Source of the DNA: Desulfosalsimonas propionicica
GTDB taxonomy: Bacteria; Desulfobacterota; Desulfobacteria; Desulfobacterales; Desulfosalsimonadaceae
Length of the DNA stretch: 64,000 bases
Assembly: GCF_013761005.1 (NCBI RefSeq)
Contig: NZ_JACDUS010000008.1
Coordinates: forward strand, 80,505 to 144,504
Reading direction: 5' to 3'
The position numbers were made by a program, and so were the translations under genes. Positions 34,131 to 42,267 of this stretch are shown here, in pieces; the first letter of the stretch is position 1, and every line of letters begins with the position of its first letter. Below the pieces are notes generated by a model. The model saw only the letters and a program-made list of their open reading frames with translations, was not told the DNA's origin and did not search any database.

Positions 34131-36167
34131 ATGAATAAAAAATACAGTATTGGAATCTGTTTGTGTCTGCTTGTTTTGATCACTGCATGCGCACCCAAGG
34201 ACAGGCCGTTTCGCGATATTTTCAAAGACAGGCAACAGGAGCAGATCCTGTTTGAAAAAGCTGAGCAGCAATACGGGCAATCGGCTTATTCAGAGGCCGC
34301 AGAGCTCTATTCCCGGTATCTGGAGGAGCATCCGGACGGGGACCGGGTTGCTGATGCCCGTTTCAAGCTGGCCATGATACAGATGCATACCCGGGATTAC
34401 GGCCGGGCGCGTGAGTTGTTTCGGGAGTTGATCCGGGAGATGCCGGACAGCGATGCCGCTGGACGTGCACAGGTGGCTGTGATGCGTTCGTATATGGAAC
34501 AGGCAGACTTCCAGGAGGCACTGGAATACCGGCGACAGCTTTCGGAAGACCGCCTGGATGCCCGCCGGCAGCTCCGTGTGGATCTGCTGGCCGGCGATGC
34601 CTGGATGGCGCTTGGCCGTTTTGACAGGGCATATGAAATGTTTTTGTCTGCATTTGACCGCGCCGACAAGCCGCAGGAGCCAAAGGTGGGAAAGCGTTTG
34701 CTGGCTGCGGCTTTTCACATGACCCCGGAACGGATTCAGGCCGAACTCGACCGTCTGGCGGGAAAACCGCCCAGTGGATATCTCATGTACCAGCAGGCAG
34801 TGCGGTTGGCTGCAGAGGCCCGCATTGGCGATTCTTTGACGGTTTTTCAAAAATTTGCAGACCAGTTTCCGGATCACCCCCTGGTTGGGGAGGCCCGGCA
34901 GGAAATCGAGCGGATCAGTGCCCAGGCTTTTTTCAAAGGCAACCGGTTGGGTTGCGTACTCCCCCTGTCCGGCCGCTACGAGGTTTTCGGCCAGCGTGCG
35001 CTAAAAGGCGTGGAACTGGCGGTTTATCAGGCTGGAAGTCACATGGGTCTTTCTCCCCCGGTACAACTGCTGGTGCGGGACTCTGGATCGGATCCGCAGA
35101 CTGCGAAAAAAGCGGTTCAGGAGCTGGCTGACCAAGGGGTGGCGGCGATTATCGGCCCCATGACCGGCGGCTCCGCACCCCTGGCCGAGGCCCAGGAAAA
35201 GGGGGTGCCCATTATTGCCCTGAGTCAGAAGACCGGCGTGACAGAAACCGGGGCTTATGTGTTTCGCAATTTTTTGACCCCAAAGATGCAGGTGGACGCC
35301 GTTGTCAGCTATGCCGCGCAGCAGCTGGGCTGCCGTCGTTTTGCCGTGCTTTATCCGGATGAAGCCTATGGGCAGACTTTTTTTCATCAATTCTGGGATC
35401 AGGTGCTGGCCAGGGGCGGGCGCATTGTGGGAGCGGAGTCTTATGATCCGGATCAGACCGATTTTGCCGAACCCATTAAGAAACTGGTGGGGCTGTATTA
35501 TGATCTGCCCGAGGATTTAAAGCCCCTGGAGCCGGATCTGGCCGAGTCTGAAAGTCTGATCCGGACGGTGATGCCTGAAAGCCTGCTGCATTTAGAAACA
35601 CAACGGGCCGGGATTTCGTCTTTCGCACCTGAAACCGCCGGGGAGCGGCGGGTCCGGCCCGAGCCTGAAGCGGATGACAAACCGAAGCCGATTGTGGACT
35701 TTGATGCTGTTTTCATCCCGGACAGCCCTGAAAAAGCGGGTTTGATCATTCCCCAGCTCCGGTATCACGATATCAATGAGGTGTATCTGCTGGGCACCAA
35801 TCTCTGGCATTCCCCCAGGATGATACAGATTGCCGGAAGACAGCTGCGAAGGGCTGTGATCCCGGAGGGTTTTTTCGCCAACAGTCAAAATCCGGTCGTA
35901 AAGGCGTTTGTCTCCGATTTTGAAGAGATTTACGATGAATCCCCTGGGTTTATTGAAGCGGTGGCCTATGATTCGGCCATGATGATCTGTAGCCGGTTGG
36001 CGGAAAAAGAGCTCGCCAACCGGCCCGCCCTGCAAAAAGCCCTGGTTGAGATGCCCGCCTATGAAGGGGTGACCGGAAAAACACGTTTTTTATCTTCCGG
36101 CGAGGCGGAAAAACGTTTGTACCTGCTGGATGTCATTGACAGCCGGTTTGTGCAGATTGTCCCTTAA
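34131..36167 (+). CDS. TPR-containing lipoprotein with LppC/LpoA-like periplasmic-binding domain
   Basis: A 678-residue lipoprotein. The signal ends with lipobox LITAC (Cys ~17). Residues ~40-240 are TPR-like repeats (AAELYSRYLEEHPDG, ARELFRELIREMPDSDAAGRAQ). From ~270 the fold is a type 1 periplasmic-binding protein like LppC/YraM and LivK (GCVLPLSGRYEVFGQRALKGVELAV, AIIGPMTGGSAPLAEAQ, GVTETGAYVFRN, GTNLWHSPRM). In gamma-proteobacteria LpoA activates PBP1a; here an equivalent peptidoglycan role or ligand sensing is inference. ATG 34131 has a GGG-rich RBS and a real signal peptide, so the longer frame (34053) was dropped. Confidence 0.85.
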   Translation: MNKKYSIGICLCLLVLITACAPKDRPFRDIFKDRQQEQILFEKAEQQYGQSAYSEAAELYSRYLEEHPDGDRVADARFKLAMIQMHTRDYGRARELFRELIREMPDSDAAGRAQVAVMRSYMEQADFQEALEYRRQLSEDRLDARRQLRVDLLAGDAWMALGRFDRAYEMFLSAFDRADKPQEPKVGKRLLAAAFHMTPERIQAELDRLAGKPPSGYLMYQQAVRLAAEARIGDSLTVFQKFADQFPDHPLVGEARQEIERISAQAFFKGNRLGCVLPLSGRYEVFGQRALKGVELAVYQAGSHMGLSPPVQLLVRDSGSDPQTAKKAVQELADQGVAAIIGPMTGGSAPLAEAQEKGVPIIALSQKTGVTETGAYVFRNFLTPKMQVDAVVSYAAQQLGCRRFAVLYPDEAYGQTFFHQFWDQVLARGGRIVGAESYDPDQTDFAEPIKKLVGLYYDLPEDLKPLEPDLAESESLIRTVMPESLLHLETQRAGISSFAPETAGERRVRPEPEADDKPKPIVDFDAVFIPDSPEKAGLIIPQLRYHDINEVYLLGTNLWHSPRMIQIAGRQLRRAVIPEGFFANSQNPVVKAFVSDFEEIYDESPGFIEAVAYDSAMMICSRLAEKELANRPALQKALVEMPAYEGVTGKTRFLSSGEAEKRLYLLDVIDSRFVQIVP

Positions 36168-36175
36168 ACCGGTCT

Positions 36176-37516
36176 CTATGGATTGACCAGGCTTCCCTGG
36201 CCTGTGGCCTCCAGGACGGTCTGCCACAGCTTGTTGCCGGCAAATACATGCTTTCGCCTGCCTGCGGTCAGCGGCACCGGCACGTGGACGAAATGATCGT
36301 TCCAATGGCCGATGATCATATTGGTCTTGCCGGCCATGCCGGCATGGACCGCATCCCTTCCCAGAAACGTGCAATACACGTGATCATTGGAATTGGCCGG
36401 CAGGCTGCGGATCATGTAGCTGGGGTCAATATATTTCAGCGATATCTCCATGTCCCTTGCGGCAAAGTATTTCTGGATTTGTTCCTTTAAAAACAGCCCG
36501 ATGTCATGGAGCTTTATATTGCCGGAAGGATCATATTCCGCTTTGTGGGATTCGAAGAATTTCTGTCCTGCACCTTCTGCAATCAGGATAACCGCATGCT
36601 TGCGCTGGGCCAGACGTTCCTGTAGCTTTGTGATCAGGCCGTTTGGTCCTTCCAGGTCAAAATCGATTTCCGGGATGAGCACGAAATTGACGTCCTGCTG
36701 GGCCAGGGTGGCCGTGGCTGCGATAAACCCGGAGTACCGGCCCATGAGCTTGATCAGCCCGATGCCGTTGGGGTAGCCTTCAGCCTCCTTGTGAGCTCCC
36801 TTGATGGCACCGGTGGCAATGTCTACGGCCGTGTCAAATCCAAAGGATTTGGAAACCATGTGAATGTCATTGTCAATGGTTTTGGGCACGCCGATAACAC
36901 TGATCTTCAGACCCCGCTGCCGGATGGAGGCATCAATTTTGGATGCCGCCATCAGTGTGCCGTCGCCGCCGATCATAAACAGGATGCCGATATTCATCCG
37001 CTCCAGGCAGTCCACAATGGCTTCAATATCCTGAGGCCCCCGGGAGGAGCCCAGGATGGAGCCGCCCATTTCATGAATGTCCACCACGTTAGCCGGGCTC
37101 AAATCCCGGACATCGTGCTGGTATTCGGGTATAAATCCCTGAAGCCCGTAGCGGACTCCGTAAATATGTCTTACCCCGTAGGAGTGATACAGCTCCAGGA
37201 CAATAGAGCGGATGATGTTGTTTAACCCGGGGCACAGCCCGCCGCAGGTCACCAGGGCGCACTTGAGCTTGCTGGGATCAAAATAGATTTTTTTCCGGGG
37301 CCCGGCCAGTTCGAATGAAGGCGGGGTTGTTCCTTCCTGGATGGCTTCTGTGATTTTTTTGGCTTCCAGTTCAATTAACACCCGCTCATTGTCATCTTTG
37401 AAAATCTCCTGCCTGGAGCCGTTTAATTCCTTTGCAATGGGAGATTCGATCTTGGCCTCGCCAAGGGTGTCGATTCGGGTATCCATGTCCATGTCAATAT
37501 TGGTGTATATCGTCAT
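36176..37516 (-). CDS. pfkA: ATP-dependent 6-phosphofructokinase (plant/long-type clade)
   Basis: A 446-residue enzyme phosphorylating fructose-6-phosphate. GGLCPGLNNIIR, GGDGTLMAASKI, PKTIDNDIHM, and MGRYSGFIAA are present. The GGDGT glycine indicates ATP rather than PPi use, while PKTIDND with Lys is the mixed pattern seen in the long plant-type ATP-PFK group. Start ATG 37516 with GGAAAG upstream was taken over TTG 37531. It lies 64 bp downstream of kdsD on the same strand, so an operon is likely. PPi use cannot be fully excluded from sequence. Confidence 0.88.
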   Translation of the reverse strand: MTIYTNIDMDMDTRIDTLGEAKIESPIAKELNGSRQEIFKDDNERVLIELEAKKITEAIQEGTTPPSFELAGPRKKIYFDPSKLKCALVTCGGLCPGLNNIIRSIVLELYHSYGVRHIYGVRYGLQGFIPEYQHDVRDLSPANVVDIHEMGGSILGSSRGPQDIEAIVDCLERMNIGILFMIGGDGTLMAASKIDASIRQRGLKISVIGVPKTIDNDIHMVSKSFGFDTAVDIATGAIKGAHKEAEGYPNGIGLIKLMGRYSGFIAATATLAQQDVNFVLIPEIDFDLEGPNGLITKLQERLAQRKHAVILIAEGAGQKFFESHKAEYDPSGNIKLHDIGLFLKEQIQKYFAARDMEISLKYIDPSYMIRSLPANSNDHVYCTFLGRDAVHAGMAGKTNMIIGHWNDHFVHVPVPLTAGRRKHVFAGNKLWQTVLEATGQGSLVNP

Positions 37517-37580
37517 TTTGCTTCTTTCCAAACATATCTTTGTTTTGTATGCAAACCCGGTTTTTTGCGCTGTGGCGCAA

Positions 37581-38555
37581 TCAGACCGGGTTGAATTTCA
37601 GTGCGCCTTTTCCCAGGATGTCATGAAGATGCAGGGCCCCCACGATCGTGCCGGTTTCATCGATTGCCGGCAAAACGGTGATCTGATGGGTTTCCATGAT
37701 ATTTAAGGCCTCATAAAGCGGTGTTGCCGGATACACGTGTTTGGGGTCAGGCGTCATCATGGCATCCACGGTGTTTTCATACACCGATATTTTCTGCACT
37801 ACCATACGTCGGATATCCCCGTCTGTGATAATCCCGGCAAGCCGGTTTTCCCGGTCAACAATAAAAATGACCCCCAGCCGGCACCTTTCCATGTCTGCCA
37901 GTGCCTGTTCCATGGGCGTACCGGCGGCTGCCGTGGGAACTGCCCCTCCGGTGAGCATGATATCGGCCACCCCGTAGGACAGCCGACGGCCGAGGTTGCC
38001 GCCGGGGTGAAATTTCTGGAAATCACTGGTGTTGAATTTGCGTTTTTCCAGCAGCACAACAGCAAGGGCATCGCCCATGGCCAGCTGGGCCGAGGTGCTG
38101 GCCGTGGGTGCCAGTCCCAGGGGGCAGGCTTCTTTTTCCACGCCCACGTAAATGACCAGGTCACTCTGGGCAGCCAGGCTTGAGCGGGAATTTCCCGTAA
38201 AGGCCACCACCGGGCAGCCAACACTGCGGATGCTGGGAATCAGAATGTTGAGTTCATCGGTTTGCCCTGAGTTGGAAAGGGCGATAAACACGTCATCTGC
38301 AGATACAATGCCCAGATCCCCGTGCATGGCCTCCACCGGGTGGAGAAACAGGGATCGGGTGCCGGTGCTGTTTAAGGTGGCCACAATTTTTCGGGCGATT
38401 AATCCGGATTTCCCGATCCCGGCCACAATCACCCGGCCCCGGGACTGATAGATCAGGTCCACCAGCCGGTTAAACTGGTCATCAAGATGGGCCGCAAGTT
38501 TTTCAATGCCTTCGGCCTCGATTCGCAGGACTTCGCCTGCCCGTTTTCTATACAT
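37581..38555 (-). CDS. kdsD: D-arabinose-5-phosphate isomerase (KpsF/GutQ/KdsD)
   Basis: A 324-residue enzyme converting ribulose-5-phosphate to arabinose-5-phosphate for KDO in lipopolysaccharide. The N-terminal SIS domain has IVAGIGKSGLIARKIVATLNSTGT, PVEAMHGDLGI, and LSNSGQTDE; two CBS domains occupy the C-terminal third (MLTGGAVPTA, VIFIVDRENRLAGIITDGDIRR, and the repeat ending VGALHLHDIL). Start ATG 38555 has AAAGGG 8 bp upstream. It is upstream of the phosphofructokinase gene. Confidence 0.93.
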   Translation of the reverse strand: MYRKRAGEVLRIEAEGIEKLAAHLDDQFNRLVDLIYQSRGRVIVAGIGKSGLIARKIVATLNSTGTRSLFLHPVEAMHGDLGIVSADDVFIALSNSGQTDELNILIPSIRSVGCPVVAFTGNSRSSLAAQSDLVIYVGVEKEACPLGLAPTASTSAQLAMGDALAVVLLEKRKFNTSDFQKFHPGGNLGRRLSYGVADIMLTGGAVPTAAAGTPMEQALADMERCRLGVIFIVDRENRLAGIITDGDIRRMVVQKISVYENTVDAMMTPDPKHVYPATPLYEALNIMETHQITVLPAIDETGTIVGALHLHDILGKGALKFNPV

Positions 38556-38700
38556 GGCAAAGCCCTTTCGCACCGGGGCTGGCGGATAAGCATGTCAAAT
38601 ACAAAATATATTGATCCTTTCAGGCGGTAAATTATATTTATCCTGTCAGTTTTGCAAAGAAAAATCAACCCGGGACATATTTCTCCGCCCTGGTGATGGA

Positions 38701-40218
38701 TTACGGCGCCTGCCGGTTGGATCCGGCCCCGGATTGCGCCATTTTGGCCATCTTATGGATAGTGCGCGTCAGGTGCCATCTTCCCTGGGCAAAAACCCCG
38801 TAATCCGCCCCGCCCATGGCAGAGGCAAACCGCACGGAGTTGGCGTAAAACAGCCAGGTTTCGGTCCACATGCGTTCAATGGGTTCGTCAAACGGGCTGG
38901 CTCCGGATTGCGGGCCCCGGGCGGCACCTGTTTGCCAGGCCTTTTTCAGGATCTGCGTGGCTGTGCGCACCTGGTCATTGGTCGTTTCAACGGTGTTGGC
39001 CAGACGATTGAAATGGCCCTGAACCCAGCCGGTGCTGTGACAGCTCTGGCAGACCTGCTGCAGGGTTCTGGTGCGTTTTTGCTGCTCCTGTTTGCTGATG
39101 AGAAATTCTTCTGCCGGCGTGCCGTCAAGGGCTGTGGGCAGCGGCAGGCCGTCTTTGCTTTGGATCTTTGTGGTGTCGGCAGACCGCGGATGGGCGTGGG
39201 CATAGGGCAGTCCGAAAATCCGCCGTCCCAGGCGGTCGTTTATTTGATGGGTTCTTTCGGCAATCACCCGGCCGTTTGCATCCGTGAGCAGGCTCACATG
39301 ACATGTGGCGCAGGTGGGCGCTTCCAGATCCTCTCCCACGGTCCAGGGCACTGCGGAAAAGTCCCATTTTCCGGAAGCCTTGCCGGCGTTGTAAATATTG
39401 CCGTGCTTGCTGACGCTGTAGACTTTGTAGGCCGGCACATCCGGTCCTTTGTGGCATTGGGAGCAGGTTTCGGGTTTGCGGGCCGTCTCAATGGCAAACC
39501 GGTGCCGGGGATGGCAGGCTGAGCAGGATCCCCGGCTGTCGTCCGGGTTGATCCGGCCAACTCCCTGGTTGGGCCAGCCCCGGATCACAGGAAATTCCAT
39601 GGGGCCCATGGATGTCTGCCGCTCGGCGGTTTTTTCCACGGTCAGTTTTGTGCCGTGACAATGCAGGCACGAGTCTGCGTTTGTCTGTTCATCCGGTTTA
39701 TGCTGGGAAAGGCCATTGTTCTCATCCAGTGAAAGCCGGCCGTTGACGGCCGTGATCAGGGCGTCATAAAGCGGGTTTCCCATGAGATTGCCATGGGCTT
39801 CGGCCATGAGATTGTTGGAAAATTCTTCTCTTTCCCGGCTGTGGCAGACGGCGCAGTCCTCCGGGGTGACCACGGTGTGAACCTTCTGTCCGGCATGGGC
39901 AAAGCTGTCGGCATGGGTTTCAGGTCGCAGGGTGTGGCATTCCGCGCATCCCACCACAACGTTTTCCAGATTCCCGGCAATCGCATCAGCAGAAATCCGC
40001 CGCTCAAGCTTTTCTTTTTTCATGGCCTGTGCCGGTGTGGTTTGTGACATCCGGCTGTTTTGCCAGTCGGTCACAATGGCCGGGGTTGCGTTTTTGTGGC
40101 ATCCCAGGCAGGACCGGCTCTGCGGACTGATTTCTGCTTTTTCCCTGGCCAAACCCGGAACGGTGAAAACAAGCAGAATCGCCACGACCGCCCATGCAGC
40201 CAAACCCGTTTGTTTCAT
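38701..40218 (-). CDS. Octaheme c-type cytochrome, hydroxylamine oxidoreductase-like
   Basis: A 505-residue exported cytochrome. The signal peptide ends at GLA, then eight CxxCH heme sites follow in order: CLGCH, CAECH, CAVCH, CLHCH, CSACH, CSQCH, CATCH, and CQSCH. The layout and conserved spacing (for example SVSKHGNIYNAGK after the sixth heme and FGLPYAHAHP between the seventh and eighth) match the HAO/octaheme nitrite-hydroxylamine reductase family. In sulfate reducers such enzymes may detoxify nitrite, hydroxylamine or NO; direction is not predictable. No quinol oxidase (NapC/NrfH) partner gene is adjacent, so the electron donor is unknown. RBS GAGGGAAAAGG precedes the ATG. Confidence 0.87.
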   Translation of the reverse strand: MKQTGLAAWAVVAILLVFTVPGLAREKAEISPQSRSCLGCHKNATPAIVTDWQNSRMSQTTPAQAMKKEKLERRISADAIAGNLENVVVGCAECHTLRPETHADSFAHAGQKVHTVVTPEDCAVCHSREREEFSNNLMAEAHGNLMGNPLYDALITAVNGRLSLDENNGLSQHKPDEQTNADSCLHCHGTKLTVEKTAERQTSMGPMEFPVIRGWPNQGVGRINPDDSRGSCSACHPRHRFAIETARKPETCSQCHKGPDVPAYKVYSVSKHGNIYNAGKASGKWDFSAVPWTVGEDLEAPTCATCHVSLLTDANGRVIAERTHQINDRLGRRIFGLPYAHAHPRSADTTKIQSKDGLPLPTALDGTPAEEFLISKQEQQKRTRTLQQVCQSCHSTGWVQGHFNRLANTVETTNDQVRTATQILKKAWQTGAARGPQSGASPFDEPIERMWTETWLFYANSVRFASAMGGADYGVFAQGRWHLTRTIHKMAKMAQSGAGSNRQAP

Positions 40219-40440
40219 TGCCTTTTCCCTCGCCTGTGCTGGTTTTCAAAGTGTTTTGCCCGGACCACTACGGTCAATCCTGTATGCTTCTAGGGGTTTT
40301 CTTACGGTGAAATACAGTCCATCCCCAATGTATCTTCCCGGATGATTTTTTTATACCTGAAGTCAACAGTAAGCTCCAAGATTTTTTTGGCAACAGCGTT
40401 TTTTAGGTGACAACCCGTTTTGCATCAAGGAGGTTTTACT

Positions 40441-41436
40441 ATGTTTCATGATCCTGCATACAGCCCGGCCGCCCCGTCCCGCAACAGTCATTCGGAGCCC
40501 TTATACGCAGATATCGAACAAACCGTGGAGGCCCGCAAAGCTGCAGAGAAAAAATTTAAAAGCGGGAGAAGGAAATTTGATCCGGTCCAGCAATACATGG
40601 CAGATATCCGCACCCACGGACTCATTACCCGGGATCAGGAACGCTACCTGGCTGCAAGGGTCCAGGATCACGATGATGACCAGGCCGCATATGAACTTGT
40701 GGTTTCCAATCTTCGGCTGGTGGTCAAGATTGCTTTAAAATTTCAGCGGTTCTGGAACCGCAATCTGCTCGACCTGATCCAGGAAGGCAACGTGGGCCTG
40801 ATGCAGGCGGTGCGCAAATATGATCCCAATCGCAACGTCAAGTTCTCCTATTATGCCTCCTTTTGGATCAAGGCTTATATCCTGAAATATATGCAGGACA
40901 ACTGGCGCATGGTCAAGGTGGTGACCACCGAAGGCCAGCGCAAGCTTTTTTACAAGCTCAAGCAGGAACGCAGAAAACTCTCGGCAATGGGCATTGATGC
41001 CGATTCCAAGCGCCTTTCACAGCGATGCGGGGTTGAGGAAAAAGATATCGTGGATATGGACCAGCGCTTGCTCAACCGCGATATTTCCCTGGATGCACCG
41101 TTAAACGAAGACTCGGATACGGATTGGGTGGATTTTCTCAGGGTCGATGAGGACAAATCCATTGAAGAGGAAGTCTCCGAGCGGCAGATCGATTGCATGG
41201 TGAATCATAAAGTCCTGGAATTCAGAGAAAAAATTCCTTTCCGGGAGCGTGAGATCCTGGATTTGCGGATTTATTCCGATAGCCCCATGACCCTGCAGTC
41301 GCTGGGCGATCGCCTGGGGCTTTCCAGAGAGCGGGTCCGCCAGCTTGAAAAACAGATCATGGAAGAACTCAGGCACTACCTGAGCAATGAAATCCGGGAT
41401 TTTGAGGAATACGCCGCCTTTGCCCGGGTGGCGTGA
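40441..41436 (+). CDS. rpoH: Sigma-70 family factor, RpoH (sigma-32)-like
   Basis: A 331-residue alternative sigma factor. Region 2 is NLRLVVKIALKFQRFWNRNLLDLIQEGNVGLMQAVRKYDP, with FSYYASFWIKAYILKYMQDNWRMVK for region 2.4. A QRKLFYKLKQE motif matches the RpoH box. Region 4 ends with LGDRLGLSRERVRQLEKQIMEELR. It lacks region 1.1. Start ATG 40441 has AAGGAGG 7 bp upstream; the TTG at 40420 was rejected. It probably directs heat-shock genes, though other group 3 roles are possible. A strong terminator follows. Confidence 0.85.
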   Translation: MFHDPAYSPAAPSRNSHSEPLYADIEQTVEARKAAEKKFKSGRRKFDPVQQYMADIRTHGLITRDQERYLAARVQDHDDDQAAYELVVSNLRLVVKIALKFQRFWNRNLLDLIQEGNVGLMQAVRKYDPNRNVKFSYYASFWIKAYILKYMQDNWRMVKVVTTEGQRKLFYKLKQERRKLSAMGIDADSKRLSQRCGVEEKDIVDMDQRLLNRDISLDAPLNEDSDTDWVDFLRVDEDKSIEEEVSERQIDCMVNHKVLEFREKIPFREREILDLRIYSDSPMTLQSLGDRLGLSRERVRQLEKQIMEELRHYLSNEIRDFEEYAAFARVA

Positions 41437-41466
41437 CGCTTTTTTTCGCGTGTATTTTCAAAGTAC

Positions 41467-41510
41467 TGCCGCCGCAATGTCGTTTGTGTTGACATGCGGC
41501 GGTTTTTTTT
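41467..41510 (+). terminator. Rho-independent terminator after rpoH
   Basis: CCGCCGCA-A-TGTC pairs with GACATGCGGCGG with one bulged A and a nine-base loop; a T8 tail follows. Strong and well placed 30 bp after the stop. Confidence 0.92.
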
Positions 41511-41598
41511 ATAGATAATAAGAGAATATGGCCTATGATCATTTGTATTGCCTGCCATTTATGATCCACTCCGGGATGAGGGACGGAAAAAGACCTCC

Positions 41599-42267
41599 AT
41601 GGAAACCAAAAAGATCGTCATTGTGGAAGATCATCAATTGTTTCGTGACGGCTTAAAAGCCATGCTGGACAGCCGCAAGGACCTGGAGGTAATTGCAGAG
41701 GCCGAAGACGGTCTGCAGGCCCTTGAAGTCATTCGCGAAAACACGCCGGATTTGCTGCTGCTGGATCTTTCCATGCCACGGCTCGGCGGCATCAGTGTGA
41801 TCAAGGAGTCCAAGCGTCTCTATCCGGAGGTTGCCGTTCTGGCGTTGACCATCCATGAATCTGATCAGTACGTGCTTGAGGCGTTTAATGCCGGTGCCAA
41901 TGGCTATTGCATCAAGGATGCCAGCCGGGAGGAACTCCTGGTGGCCATCAACAGTGTGCTCAAGGGCCGAACCTACATTAGCCCGGGCATAGCCGATAAC
42001 GTTATGGAAGGCTACATTGAAGGCCGCAAGCAAATGAAAACCCGCTCTGCCTGGGATAACATCACCCAGCGGGAACGCGAGGTGCTCAAACTTCTGGCCG
42101 AGGGGTATCTGAACAAGGAAATCAGCGGCATGCTCCATATCAGCGTCAAGACCGTGGAAAAGCACCGTTCCAATCTCATGGGCAAGCTGGATTTGCACAG
42201 CGCCGCAGCCCTGACTTCCTTTGCCATTGAGAAGGGCCTGGTACACAAAGACAATTACCCTGGTTAA
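41599..42267 (+). CDS. NarL/FixJ-type response regulator
   Basis: A 222-residue regulator: receiver domain (IVIVEDHQLFRDGL, LLLDLSMPRLGG with Asp phosphoacceptor, GYCIKD) and a LuxR/NarL HTH (ITQREREVLKLLAEGYLNKEISGMLHISVKTVEKHRSNLM). The ATG at 41599 gives the normal start of the receiver fold; the longer frame (41548) does not. It overlaps the convergent histidine kinase by 4 bp and is almost surely its partner. Confidence 0.93.
   Translation: METKKIVIVEDHQLFRDGLKAMLDSRKDLEVIAEAEDGLQALEVIRENTPDLLLLDLSMPRLGGISVIKESKRLYPEVAVLALTIHESDQYVLEAFNAGANGYCIKDASREELLVAINSVLKGRTYISPGIADNVMEGYIEGRKQMKTRSAWDNITQREREVLKLLAEGYLNKEISGMLHISVKTVEKHRSNLMGKLDLHSAAALTSFAIEKGLVHKDNYPG

Noticed and set aside
38701..40218. 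Pentaheme nitrite reductase NrfA
   Set aside because: There are eight CxxCH sites, no CxxCK active-site motif, and the spacing fits the octaheme HAO-like group.
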